A stretch of DNA of 64,000 nucleotides from NCBI GenBank assembly GCA_964638715.1, contig CAZWZF010000004.1, positions 122,685 to 186,684 of the forward strand. Direction: 5' to 3'. The DNA is from JBAXQQ01 sp037131695. GTDB taxonomy: Bacteria; Armatimonadota; Hebobacteria; CAIYQO01. Positions 18,145 through 28,600 of the stretch are shown here, piece by piece. Every line of letters starts with the position of its first letter. Position 1 is the first letter of the stretch. Below the pieces are notes generated by a model. It searched no databases. It was not told where the DNA came from and saw only the letters and a program-made list of their open reading frames with translations. Both the position numbers and the translations under genes were made by a program.

Positions 18145-19145
18145 AGACTGCTGTTATTGGCGCAGGAGCATGGGGTACAACACTGGCATCATTGTTGGCA
18201 AGTAAAGGCAATGATGTAGTAATTTGGGCATTGGAAAAAGAATTAGTTGACTCAATAAATAATCATCATGAAAATTCGCTGTATTTAAAAGATATTCCTT
18301 TGTCAGAAAATCTTACCGCAACCAATGATTTTTCTATAGCGGTTGATGGTACTGACTTATTATTATTCGCAGTTCCAAGCCAGTGGATGCGTTCCACATG
18401 TCGACTTTTCGCACAATCAGTGTCAACAACAACTCCGGTTATCACTGTGACTAAAGGATTGGAAATATCAACAGGAACACGGATGAGCGAAATTATAAAA
18501 GAAGAATTGCCAGATATTACAAATATTGCTGCTTTAAGCGGACCTAACCTGGCACCGGAAATCGCATTGGGAAAACCGGCAGCAACTGTAATCGCCTCTG
18601 CTGATGTTAATTTTGCGATACAGTTGCAGGAACATTTTCAAACAGCATATTTCCGACCGTATACCAGTAACGACATTATAGGTTTAGAAATTTGCGGAGC
18701 GGTGAAGAATGTAATTGCAATTGCCGCTGGAATATGCGAAGGTTTAGGGTTTGGAGACAATACCAAAGCGGCTTTACTCACCCGCGCTGCCACTGAAATA
18801 TGCCGATTAGTTAAGCGAATGGGTGGAAGACCTGAAACAGTTTATGGCTTATCTGGAATTGGCGATATAATGGCGACATGCTCATCTCCCATGAGCCGCA
18901 ACCATCGTGTAGGCTTAACGGTTGGAAAAGGTGATAGCTATTTAACTGCACTGGGAAATAGCGGGCAAGTTGCAGAAGGTGTCCCTACAACTGAAGCAGT
19001 TGTAAAATTGGCGCGTAATATTGATGTAGTAATGCCAATCTGTGAAGAAGTTTATGCTATGTTATTTGAAAACAAACCAGCACCGGAATCATTTAAAACA
19101 TTGATGTCTCGCAACCGTGGCAAAGAATATGAATGGACAAATTAA
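18141..19145 (+). CDS. gpsA: glycerol-3-phosphate dehydrogenase [NAD(P)+]
   Basis: 334 residues. It reduces dihydroxyacetone phosphate to sn-glycerol-3-phosphate for phospholipid synthesis. The N-terminal GAGAWGTTLA is the cofactor-binding glycine motif; TKGLE, SGPNLAPEIA and the catalytic-Lys region EICGAVKNVIAIAAGICEG follow in the usual order, and GLSGIGDIMATC with SRNHRVG is the substrate region. It is coupled to plsY by a 4-base overlap and followed three bases later by the SecD-like gene. Confidence 0.96.
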   Translation: MKTAVIGAGAWGTTLASLLASKGNDVVIWALEKELVDSINNHHENSLYLKDIPLSENLTATNDFSIAVDGTDLLLFAVPSQWMRSTCRLFAQSVSTTTPVITVTKGLEISTGTRMSEIIKEELPDITNIAALSGPNLAPEIALGKPAATVIASADVNFAIQLQEHFQTAYFRPYTSNDIIGLEICGAVKNVIAIAAGICEGLGFGDNTKAALLTRAATEICRLVKRMGGRPETVYGLSGIGDIMATCSSPMSRNHRVGLTVGKGDSYLTALGNSGQVAEGVPTTEAVVKLARNIDVVMPICEEVYAMLFENKPAPESFKTLMSRNRGKEYEWTN

Positions 19146-19148
19146 ATA

Positions 19149-19934
19149 ATGAATAATAAACCAAATAAACAAGTTTTATGGCTTTTTGGAATAATAACAA
19201 TATTTTGTCTTGCAATGGCAGGCGTAAACCATTTTTTAGAAGTAAAAAAAGTAAAAGAATGGCAAGATAAAAATAGTGTTACCCTATCGCTGCAAGTTAA
19301 TAAAAAAGATGAAATATATGCCGCAGAAATTTTACAATTAGTTGTAAAAAGGCTTGAAAAAATGAAAATGACAAATGTCACTACGAGTGTAGCTGGCAAT
19401 GTCATAACAATAACTGTAGGCGGAGTTACAGAAAAAGAAAGATTGCAGAACTTCGTTTCATCACGCGCAAATTGTGTTATTGGCGCACTTAATAATGATG
19501 ATATTGCTGTTTTAATCGGTGTAAATGGCACTGAGTTTATTAATACTAAAAGAAAAGCCAACATACCTTACAATGACATTTTTAAATATTCTAAAGTTGT
19601 TGTACCTGCTAAAAACTTATCATTTACTGCCAGTATCAACAAAACAAAATCTGGTTACGAAATACCTGTCTCGGTTACACCACGAACAAAATCAAGTCAA
19701 TTCAGCAGATATATTGCTGAACACCAAGGTGATTACCTTTTATATTTCGTAGATGACAAACTATTATCAACACAAGAAATAACTCCAACAACAATACAGG
19801 CTATGATTCCAATGCCAAGAAGTGATGGAATAAAAACTCAGGAAGAATACCGAGTTAGAACAGTTATACAGGCAATACAATTGCTGTATCCATACCCCGC
19901 AGATGTAACTCTGCAATCAACAACAAATAAATAG
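19149..19934 (+). CDS. membrane-anchored SecD first-periplasmic-domain-like protein
   Basis: 261 residues: one membrane segment (about 9-28, LWLFGIITIFCLAMAGVNHF) and an extracytoplasmic remainder. The body follows SecD P1: VTLSLQVNK...AAEILQLVVKRLEKMKM...VAGNVITITVGGVTEKERLQ matches the base repeat (many members read RVNxxGV...IxVxLPGV). Later PVSVTPRTKSSQFSRYIAEH...LLYFVDDKLLSTQEI matches the P1 head, which usually ends in LDG...S.P.I. The protein stops where SecD would enter its second to sixth membrane helices, so the transport domain is absent. It is three bases after gpsA and 53 bases before secA. A role in Sec export is inferred from fold resemblance plus position; no direct evidence. 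Confidence 0.6.
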   Translation: MNNKPNKQVLWLFGIITIFCLAMAGVNHFLEVKKVKEWQDKNSVTLSLQVNKKDEIYAAEILQLVVKRLEKMKMTNVTTSVAGNVITITVGGVTEKERLQNFVSSRANCVIGALNNDDIAVLIGVNGTEFINTKRKANIPYNDIFKYSKVVVPAKNLSFTASINKTKSGYEIPVSVTPRTKSSQFSRYIAEHQGDYLLYFVDDKLLSTQEITPTTIQAMIPMPRSDGIKTQEEYRVRTVIQAIQLLYPYPADVTLQSTTNK

Positions 19935-19942
19935 TAACTTTT

Positions 19943-19951
19943 TGGTATAAT
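19943..19951 (+). promoter_or_regulatory. extended -10 promoter ahead of secA
   Basis: TGGTATAAT, an extended -10 with a perfect TATAAT hexamer at 19946-19951, sits in the 53-base gap between the SecD-like gene and secA. No good -35 is seen, which an extended -10 can do without. secA may thus have its own promoter in addition to readthrough. Confidence 0.5.
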
Positions 19952-19987
19952 ATAACAAGAAGATGTAAAAATAAGGAAGGTGATACT

Positions 19988-22900
19988 GTGGCATTTTTAG
20001 CCTCATTTTTCGATAGTACAAAGCGTGAAGTTCAACGAGCATGGAAAACTGTTAATGTAATTAATAGTTTACGGCCAAAAATAGAATCTTTATCCGATGT
20101 TGAACTGCGTGATAAAACAATAGAATTTAAACAACAATTAACAGCTGGCAAATCATTAAATGATATCCTGCCGGAAGCCTTTGCAGTTGTCCGTGAAGCC
20201 TCCTGGCGTGTATTAGGCAAACGTCAGTATCGCTTCTGGATTAAGAAAATCGCCTCTGATGAAGGCAATCCCAATATTAATCTGGAAATTGTTTGTAAAG
20301 AGCACGAAAAAGAAGATTTAATATTAAAATTAAAAGCAGAAGGCAGAGAATTTACCATCGATAAATATATGGAACCATTCGATGTACAAATGATTTGCGG
20401 CATTATGCTCCATAAAGGCATGATTTCTGAAATGAAAACTGGTGAAGGTAAAACTCTTGTTGCAACAGCACCATTATATTTAAATGCGCTCACCGAACGT
20501 GGCGTATTATTAGTAACAACAAACGACTTCCTTGTTCGCTACCAGGGTACAATGATGGGTGAGCTGTTCTATTTTCTCGGTATGAGCACTGGTATTACCC
20601 AATCTGGACGCGGCGATGGGAAACTGCCTGCTTTCATCTACAATCCAGATTACAGCGAACCCGATGGTTTGCCTAAAATGGAACCGGTATCACGAACTGA
20701 TGCATATCGTGCAGATATTACCTATACCAGCAACAATGAAGTCGGATTTGATTACCTGCGCGATAATATGGAAATGGATATCCGTGGTATACGCCTACGC
20801 GACTTGCATTATGCTATCGTCGACGAAGTTGACTCAATTCTCGTCGATGAAGCCCGAACCCCATTAATCATCAGTGGCCCGGGACAAAAACCAAGTGAAA
20901 ATTATGTTAAAGTTGATAGAGTAATTAAAACGTTAAAGGCTGAAATTGACTATATTATTGATGAAAAATCAAAAAATGCCTCTTTAACAGAAGATGGTTT
21001 AAGAAAAGTTGAACGTGGATTAGCAGTAACTAATTTAACAGAACCAGAAAACTTAGAGCTGTATATTCATGTACAATCAGCAATGAAAGCCAATGCCTGT
21101 TATATTCATGACAAAGATTATATTGTTTCAAATGGCGAAGTAATTATCATCGATGAATTTACCGGACGCCAAATGTATGGCCGCAGATATTCAGAAGGTT
21201 TGCATCAGGCTATTGAAGCCAAAGAAGGCGTAAAAGTTGAAAGAGAAAGTCAGACTTTAGCCACCATCACTTTCCAGAATTTCTTCCTGCTATTCGAAAA
21301 ATTGGCAGGTATGACCGGTACTGCTAAAACAGAAGAACAAGAATTTATTAAGATATATGGTTTGCCAGCCGCGGTAATTCCCACGCATCGCCCTATTTCC
21401 CGCAAGGATTATCCTGATGTCGTTTATAAAACAGAAGAAGCAAAACTGCGAGGAATCGTGGGAGAAATATTACTTTGTGAAAGTAGACGCCAACCCGCTC
21501 TGGTTGGTACTCGCTCAATCGAATTCTCCGAAAGATTAAGTAATCGACTAAAAACTGATCTACTGAGATCTTATACTTTGGCATCAGTTTTATACAGACA
21601 TTTGCTTGAACTTAAAAATGTTTCTGATAGTCAAAAAACTGAGTTCATGACAGTGTTGAAATTACGCTCGCAAGATGTAAGAAAAGAAAAAGAACATCTG
21701 GAAAAATCGATTGAAAAATTAGAACTTTATTCAAATCAAAAGGCAATGCGTCTTGTACAACCGGAAGAAATACGACAATTGGAAATGCGTCGTGACCGTG
21801 CAATTGATCTTGACGGAGAGATACAAGTATTAATTGGAAAAGTACAATCCGGCGGTAACATGAGCGAAAATGAAGCACGCCGATTAGCGGAAATTATCTG
21901 TTTCCAGCGTTTAGAGGATGTGCGTGCGGACAAATTGGCAAAATTAATGGAAGTATCCGGTTTATCACCACAGGCAGATAACCCAGATAATGTTGCTAAA
22001 TTAGCAGAAATCATTGAATTAACCAGCGATCTTGATAGATTGCAGCTTTTATTAATGAAAGGTGTTACCCATAAAGTATTGAATGCAAAATATCATGAAC
22101 AGGAAGCTCAAATAATCGCTCAAGCAGGTAGAAGCGGCGCTATTACAATTGCAACTAATATGGCAGGTCGTGGTGTTGACATCATGTTGGGTGGAAATCC
22201 TGAAGGTATCGTTGATGATGTCTTGAAAGAATGGGATTTATTGCCTGATGCAGTTACAGATGAAATATTAGAAAAAGCGATGCAGGAAGCACGCGAACGA
22301 TGCTTGAAAGATCGCGAATTAGTAGTGGCTCTGGGTGGTCTTGCTATTATTGGTACCGAACGCCATGAAAGCCGGCGTATCGACAACCAGTTGCGCGGTC
22401 GTTCTGGTCGTCAAGGCGATCCGGGTCAATCACGATTTTATGTATCAATGCAAGATGAATTAATGCGGCTATTCGGTCCAGAAAGATTTGACTTTCTACT
22501 GCGAAGTTGGGACGAAAGTGAACCTATCGCTGCAAAAATGATAAGCAACCGTATCGAAGTTGCACAAAAGAAAGTTGAATCACATAACTTTGAATCCCGC
22601 CAGCATGTTGTGAAATACGATGAAGTAATGAAACAACAGCGTAAAATTGTTTACGAACAACGACGATTGGTACTGGAAGGTGCCAATATTAAAGAATCTG
22701 TTATTAATGCGATTAAATTAGCTGTTAATAAACGTGTTATGAAATTTGTTGGTGACCATCCGAATAAAAACGAATGGGATTTCCGTGGGTTAGCGACTTC
22801 ATTGCTTGAAATAGCACCGATGCTGCCACTTTTTTTTAATGATGAATCAATGCGATATGGCCCATCAAACCAGTTGTTTGCTGACGCTCATAACCAAAAA

Positions 22901-23416
22901 ATCTGGGATAACTATTATACAGCATTAGAAAGTGCTAATTCAGTAACAGATTTAAACAGCAGTATAATGGATGCTATGATGGATGCATACGAGAATCACG
23001 AACAAGAACATTCAGAAGAACATATGCGAACATTAGAACGCCTGGTTACTTTGCGGGTAATTGACGAAAAATGGATAAATCACCTTGATGCAATGGATTT
23101 TCTGCGCGATGGTATTCAACTGCGTGCATACGAGCAATCAGATCCTTTGCAGGCATATTCCAAAGAAGCATACTCTTTATGGTTAGAATTACTTGATGAT
23201 ATGCAGGAAACCATTGCACATACAATTCTACGGGTCAGGTTAATGGTTGAAGAAGAAGAACATAGAAAAGCAGCTCAAAGAAAACCACTGGCAACTAACC
23301 GTGGAGCCGATGAAGCACCCAAACGAGGCGATAGGGTTGCACATTCTAAAGTAGGTCCTAATGACCCCTGTCCCTGTGGAAGCGGGTTGAAATTTAAACA
23401 ATGTTGTAAAAAATAA
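19988..23416 (+). CDS. secA: preprotein translocase ATPase SecA (enlarged)
   Basis: The motor of Sec protein export, 1142 residues versus ~900 in E. coli; GTG start with AAGGAAGG upstream. Walker A (MKTGEGKTL) is near residue 150, the DEVD box near 279-282, and NMAGRGVDIMLGG near 724. The C-terminal zinc motif CPCGSG...CC is present. Two additions stand out: about 25 extra residues near 205-235 in the first nucleotide-binding domain, and about 165 residues between SIEFSERLSNRLK (ending ~522) and KGVTHKVLNAKYHEQEA (~691) in the second. In E. coli these flanks are nearly adjacent. The large insert is predicted helical and charged. Frame and motifs on both sides are intact, so it is not a frameshift artefact. 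Confidence 0.97.
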   Translation: MAFLASFFDSTKREVQRAWKTVNVINSLRPKIESLSDVELRDKTIEFKQQLTAGKSLNDILPEAFAVVREASWRVLGKRQYRFWIKKIASDEGNPNINLEIVCKEHEKEDLILKLKAEGREFTIDKYMEPFDVQMICGIMLHKGMISEMKTGEGKTLVATAPLYLNALTERGVLLVTTNDFLVRYQGTMMGELFYFLGMSTGITQSGRGDGKLPAFIYNPDYSEPDGLPKMEPVSRTDAYRADITYTSNNEVGFDYLRDNMEMDIRGIRLRDLHYAIVDEVDSILVDEARTPLIISGPGQKPSENYVKVDRVIKTLKAEIDYIIDEKSKNASLTEDGLRKVERGLAVTNLTEPENLELYIHVQSAMKANACYIHDKDYIVSNGEVIIIDEFTGRQMYGRRYSEGLHQAIEAKEGVKVERESQTLATITFQNFFLLFEKLAGMTGTAKTEEQEFIKIYGLPAAVIPTHRPISRKDYPDVVYKTEEAKLRGIVGEILLCESRRQPALVGTRSIEFSERLSNRLKTDLLRSYTLASVLYRHLLELKNVSDSQKTEFMTVLKLRSQDVRKEKEHLEKSIEKLELYSNQKAMRLVQPEEIRQLEMRRDRAIDLDGEIQVLIGKVQSGGNMSENEARRLAEIICFQRLEDVRADKLAKLMEVSGLSPQADNPDNVAKLAEIIELTSDLDRLQLLLMKGVTHKVLNAKYHEQEAQIIAQAGRSGAITIATNMAGRGVDIMLGGNPEGIVDDVLKEWDLLPDAVTDEILEKAMQEARERCLKDRELVVALGGLAIIGTERHESRRIDNQLRGRSGRQGDPGQSRFYVSMQDELMRLFGPERFDFLLRSWDESEPIAAKMISNRIEVAQKKVESHNFESRQHVVKYDEVMKQQRKIVYEQRRLVLEGANIKESVINAIKLAVNKRVMKFVGDHPNKNEWDFRGLATSLLEIAPMLPLFFNDESMRYGPSNQLFADAHNQKIWDNYYTALESANSVTDLNSSIMDAMMDAYENHEQEHSEEHMRTLERLVTLRVIDEKWINHLDAMDFLRDGIQLRAYEQSDPLQAYSKEAYSLWLELLDDMQETIAHTILRVRLMVEEEEHRKAAQRKPLATNRGADEAPKRGDRVAHSKVGPNDPCPCGSGLKFKQCCKK

Positions 23417-23421
23417 GATTT

Positions 23422-23453
23422 AAAGCCTGATTTTCTATAAATCAGGCTTTTTT
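23422..23453 (+). terminator. intrinsic terminator of secA
   Basis: A perfect 12-base-pair stem (23422-23433 with 23439-23450, core AGCCTGATTT/AAATCAGGCT), 5-base loop, then a T run to 23453. It lies six bases after the secA stop and separates it from the efflux operon. Confidence 0.93.
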
Positions 23454-23520
23454 GTAAATCAAAATCGATTCTATTGTGTCAAAAAATTTAAATTCGTTTT
23501 TAACAAACTCTGGGGGATAT

Positions 23521-25626
23521 ATGAAAAATCTTATCTGGATAATAATCTTCATCAGTCTTATTGGTGGACTAATAGGTTGGCGCTTAACACAGAAACAACT
23601 TGAAAAGCAAACTCAAAGCGGGCAAAGCAAATCTCGCTCACGCATGCCGGTATCAGTAGAATTAAAGTCATCTGAGTATCGAGATATTATCAGTTCATAT
23701 CAAGTTACCGGCAGTGTAGAAGCTATACAGAATGTGAAAATATCACCAAAAATCACCGGAAGAATTAGTTACATAACAGTAAATGATGGTGATGTTATTA
23801 AACAAGGTCAAAAGCTGGTTGTAATTGATCAGCCAGATATTGAAGCACAGGTTAATCAGCAAAAAGCATTCCTTGCCGCTGCAAAATATAAATTAGCACA
23901 AGGAAAAGCTGATGATGCATCATCGAGGTCATCACTGGATTCTCAAATTCAACAACAGGAAGGTGCTTTGTTAGAGGCAAAATCACGTTATAAACAGGCA
24001 GAATTAGGTCAGTCATCAACAGACACCTCTGTCACATCTCAAATAGCGCAACAGGAAGCTGCATTAAAAGAAGCTAAATCACGATATGAACAAGCAAAAT
24101 TAGGCCAATCAACAAATGATTCATCAGTTACCACACAGATAGCTCAACAAAAAGCAAACCTTGCCAGTGCGAAAGCAGATTTAAATCAAGTTGTTCAGTC
24201 AAAAGAAGCACAATTAGAAACTATACGTGCCCAACAAGAAGATGCTAAAAATAAAATTGATAGCGCGCAGGCACAAGTATCAAATGCAAAAGTGCAAATT
24301 AAAGGTGCTCAGGTTAACTTAGATAATACAACTGCAAAATTAAGCAGGAAGGAAGCACTATTAAAAAAGGGATATATAGCCGAACAAGATGTTGAGGATA
24401 CCCGCTCTACAGTTAGTACGGCTCAATCACAATTTGATACTGCACAAGGACAATTATTAACAGCAAACGCTGCATTAAATTCTGCAAATGCTCAAAAAAG
24501 AGCAGCAGATCAACAAGCTATCGTAACAAAAAACAAACTTGATGCAGATATAGAAGCCGCAAAAGCCAAAGTAGACCAGGTAGCAGCAGCATTAGAGTAT
24601 GCTCAAGCCAATATTCCATCAACACCTGCTTACGTTCAAAACCTTGAAGCATTACAGGCTAAAATAAATCAGGCACAAGCTGCACTTGATTATGCAAAGT
24701 CAAATATCAGCAATACCCCGGCTTACAAACAGAATATGGAAGCACTTCGCGCAAAAGTAGACCAGGCAACTGCTGCATTAAAATATGCACGAGATAATAA
24801 GACTGCTCAAAATAATGCATCAAGGGAAAACTTACTTGCATTACAATCAGCAGTTGATGCTGCAAAAGCCTCCTTAGATAATATTACAGCAAAACTTGCA
24901 GATTCTGTTTTATACTCTCCATTATCTGGCGTTATCACAGATAGGTCAATGGATATCGGTGGAATGGCATCTCCCGGACAGCCAATTTTAACAATTCAAG
25001 CAATGAATAAAGTTTACGTTGTAGTTTCTGTTCCTGAAGATGTTTTCGTTAAATTACAGATAAATCAACCTGCAGATGTCACTTTTGATTCAATGCCAGA
25101 CAAAAAATTTACTGCAAATATAGCACAATTAAATCCTGCTGCTGATCCTCAAAGCAGGCAATTTACTGTCAAAGTTATTCTTGACAATAAAGACAAAAAA
25201 ATATCTGCTGGTATGTTTGGTAAAGTAAATTTACAAACAGGAAAGGCATTGCATGCTCTTTCAGTTCCTTTAGAAGCTATCGACGATGATGTTGATGGAA
25301 GTAAGTTTGTAATTAAGGCTGTTCAAAAAGACAAAGATTTATTAGCAGCAAAAACTACTGTTACAGCCGGTGTAAGTGATGATAAATGGGTAGAAATTAC
25401 CAATGGATTAGATATTAAAGATAAAGTAGTAACCATGAGTGCTACAGTCGTAAGAGATGGTCAAAAAATCAGTCGAGGTAGAGAAAAAAAGAAAGACGAT
25501 AAAGTAGGAAAACCATCTATGGTAACTCCTGGCGAACATAAGAAAGACCAACCTGGTGAAAAACCAGCAACCTCTGATACCGAACCATCAAAAGTGAAGT
25601 CAAAACCTGCCGACAGCAGTAAATAA
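23521..25626 (+). CDS. RND efflux periplasmic adaptor (MFP) with extra-long hairpin
   Basis: 701 residues from ATG 23521, which has GGGGG five bases upstream; an in-frame GTG at 23476 lies almost in the terminator. Typical adaptors have ~380-420 residues. An N-terminal anchor (about 4-20) is followed by a first lipoyl half (KISPKITGRISYITVNDGDVIKQGQ), a very long coiled-coil hairpin (about 110-460), the second lipoyl half (LYSPLSGVITDRSMDIGG), a beta-barrel and a Lys/Pro-rich tail. The hairpin contains 32-residue repeats in the ascending arm (about 141-205) and 31-residue repeats in the descending arm (about 350-442). The tip sequence RKEALLKKGYIAEQDV is typical. It pairs with the RND pump 39 bases downstream. 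No TolC-like outer-membrane gene is present. Confidence 0.9.
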   Translation: MKNLIWIIIFISLIGGLIGWRLTQKQLEKQTQSGQSKSRSRMPVSVELKSSEYRDIISSYQVTGSVEAIQNVKISPKITGRISYITVNDGDVIKQGQKLVVIDQPDIEAQVNQQKAFLAAAKYKLAQGKADDASSRSSLDSQIQQQEGALLEAKSRYKQAELGQSSTDTSVTSQIAQQEAALKEAKSRYEQAKLGQSTNDSSVTTQIAQQKANLASAKADLNQVVQSKEAQLETIRAQQEDAKNKIDSAQAQVSNAKVQIKGAQVNLDNTTAKLSRKEALLKKGYIAEQDVEDTRSTVSTAQSQFDTAQGQLLTANAALNSANAQKRAADQQAIVTKNKLDADIEAAKAKVDQVAAALEYAQANIPSTPAYVQNLEALQAKINQAQAALDYAKSNISNTPAYKQNMEALRAKVDQATAALKYARDNKTAQNNASRENLLALQSAVDAAKASLDNITAKLADSVLYSPLSGVITDRSMDIGGMASPGQPILTIQAMNKVYVVVSVPEDVFVKLQINQPADVTFDSMPDKKFTANIAQLNPAADPQSRQFTVKVILDNKDKKISAGMFGKVNLQTGKALHALSVPLEAIDDDVDGSKFVIKAVQKDKDLLAAKTTVTAGVSDDKWVEITNGLDIKDKVVTMSATVVRDGQKISRGREKKKDDKVGKPSMVTPGEHKKDQPGEKPATSDTEPSKVKSKPADSSK

Positions 25627-25665
25627 ACTTTTAATTAACAACACAGTTATACAGGATTATAAAAT

Positions 25666-28600
25666 ATGAACATAGCAAAATATGCGGTCAGCAGGCCAGT
25701 CGCAGTAACCATGCAAATAGCAGCACTGGTACTTTTAGGTGCCATCTCACTGACACGGTTACCGGTAGATTTACTGCCGAAAGTAACAATACCAACGGTT
25801 AATGTATCTACACAATGGCCAAACGTTGCCCCAGAAGAAATTGAAGCACAAATTACTCGTCCAGTTGAACAAGCACTTTCTTCTGTGCCTGGTCTATATA
25901 CTATTACTTCTACAACCTCTGCTGGTTCTTCTAACGTACGAGTTCAGTTTATTTGGGGTACTGATATCGGTCAAGCATCAATTGACGTTATGCAAAGAAT
26001 TGAACGTGCTAAACGAAGTTTTCCTAACGATGACACATTGCAGACACCTACTGTATCAAAATTCGACCCAAATCAGATTTCTATTTTGAACATTGGAGTT
26101 ACAGGTGAAGATGACCCTGTAAAATTACGCACACTAATGGACAATCAGGTATCTCCGATTATAGAATCTGCTGATGGAGTTGCCGCTGCCACAATCAATG
26201 GTGGTATTGCCCGTGCGATTATCGTAAATGTTGATCCATTAAAATTACGTGCACACAACATTGTTTTAGCAAATGTTATGAACAGGTTATTACAAGAGAA
26301 TATCAACGCTCCGGCAGGAATTGCACGCCAAAGTGATACTGAATATACCATTAGAAGCCAGGGATGGTTGACATCAATCGAAGATATTAAAAACATATCA
26401 TTATCATCTACCAATGGTAATATCGTAACCATTGGTGATGTAGCAAATGTTAATGATTCGTATCAGGAACGTCGGGTCTACACCAGATTAAATGGGAAAC
26501 CTGCTGTAAATATCAGCATCACAAAACAAAGCGATGCCAACACAATTACCACTGTGAAATCAGTGATGGAAAGAATAGAACGTGTTAAAAAAATATATCC
26601 AAATTTAAAATTTGAAACAGTTTATAATCAGGCAAAATATGTACAGCTATCTGTTGATGATTTGATGGTTAATGCTGCTATTGGTAGTGTTTTAGCGATT
26701 CTTATACTGTTATTTTTCCTTCGTAATGTACGCAGCACACTCGTGGTTGCTTTATCAATTCCGATATCAATTATCTCAACATTTACTTTACTTTATCTAT
26801 GTGGATTTACCTTAAATACCATGTCACTTAGTGGTCTCGCACTGGCAACCGGGTTAATTGTTGATGATGCCGTTGTTGTATTAGAAAATATTTTCAGGCA
26901 CATAGAACGCGACAAGAAAACTGTAATTGAAGCGGCTGTAACAGGAACTAATGAAATCATGTCTGCTGTTATTGCTTCAACATGGACAGTTATGGTAGTA
27001 TTTCTTCCTTTATTAATGATAAAAGGTCAATCGGGTCAAATGTTTAGTCAATTTGCACTGGTAGTAATTTTCTCATTAATGATATCTCTTTTATGTGCTG
27101 TAACTATCGTTCCTATGCTTGCGACAAAATTAGTGTCTGGCGACGCGCACATGGAGCAACTGACACACGGACATAATAGTGAGAAGTGGCATCACAGATT
27201 ATTTTTTAAATTTGGATTGCTATTCGATAAAATAGATATGAGTTATCGAAACGGTTTACAATGGGCATTGCGATATCGTTGGCAAACGCTTACTGCTGCA
27301 TTTACTATTACAATTCTTGCATTTCTATTAAAACCAATGCTTGGTACAGAAGCTATACCGCCTACTGATACCGGCGACTTATCAATTGGCATAAAATTAC
27401 CGCCAGGTACTGCATTAGAAAAAACATATTCTGTAATGAAAAAAGTTGAAAGAATAGTTTTAGACAACGAAAATGTCGCAGCCGCTTTTGTAACAGCTGG
27501 TGCAGGTGGACGAAGCAGCAGTGCAAGTTCAGGAAATATAAGTGTTCATTTAAAAGAAAAAAGAAAACAAAAAACCACCGATGTGATGGCTGATTTAAGA
27601 AAAAAACTATCAGGTATTCCTGGAACTCGTCCAAGTATTCGCTCTAACGACATTGTAAGCTCATTAATGACAGGCGGTGATCAAAGTGTAGAAGTTGATA
27701 TCTTTGGCAGTGATTTAGGCACCTTATCTAAATTATCAAAAGATGTTATACAAAGAGTAAAAGATGTTCCAAATCTTGAAAATGTAGATGTAAACTGGCA
27801 GGAAGCAATGCCGGAAATCCAATGGACTGTCGACAGAGCAAAAGCATCATTACTTGGAGTATCATTCAGAGATATATCTGACACTTTAAGCACTGCTACA
27901 AATGGGTCAGTTGCTTCATATTTTCAGGATAAAGGTTTTCAATATCCCATAGTAATACAATTTCCCCCATCTGAACGAAAGACTGTTGATAAAATGTCAA
28001 ACCTTATCATAACTCCAAGTGGTGCAGGTTTTTCAAAACTGGGAATTGTATTGCGTCAAGTAGCAACTCCTATCTACGCAAATGGGCCAAGCCAAATAAC
28101 TCGTCAGGATAGACAACGCTTTATCGCTATATCTGGTACACCGCAAGGGCGTTCATCAGGTGACGTGCAAAAAGATATAAAGGCAGCATTAACAGATTTG
28201 CAATTGCCTAATGGTTACTACTGGGATTGGGGTATTAACCAGAAGCGCCAGGCAGAAGAATCCGGTGGCATGAACTTTGCTATTATATTGGCTATTGGCA
28301 TCATTTTCATGCTCCTTGCTGCGCAATTCGAGTCCTATTCGCAACCGTTTGCAATTTTACTGTCTGTACCATTAGCAGCGACTGGTGTTATTGTCGGACT
28401 TTTTATTACCAATCAATCGTTAGGGCTTACCGCTCAAATTGGTATTCTTATGCTGGTTGGTATTGTTGTTAAAAATGGTATTCTGCTGGTTGATTACACC
28501 AATACTTTACGCAAAAAAGGGATTGAACGCAATGAAGCAGTCTTAACAGCATCACCTACCCGATTGCGGCCTATATTAATGACTGCATTTGCGGCAATGT

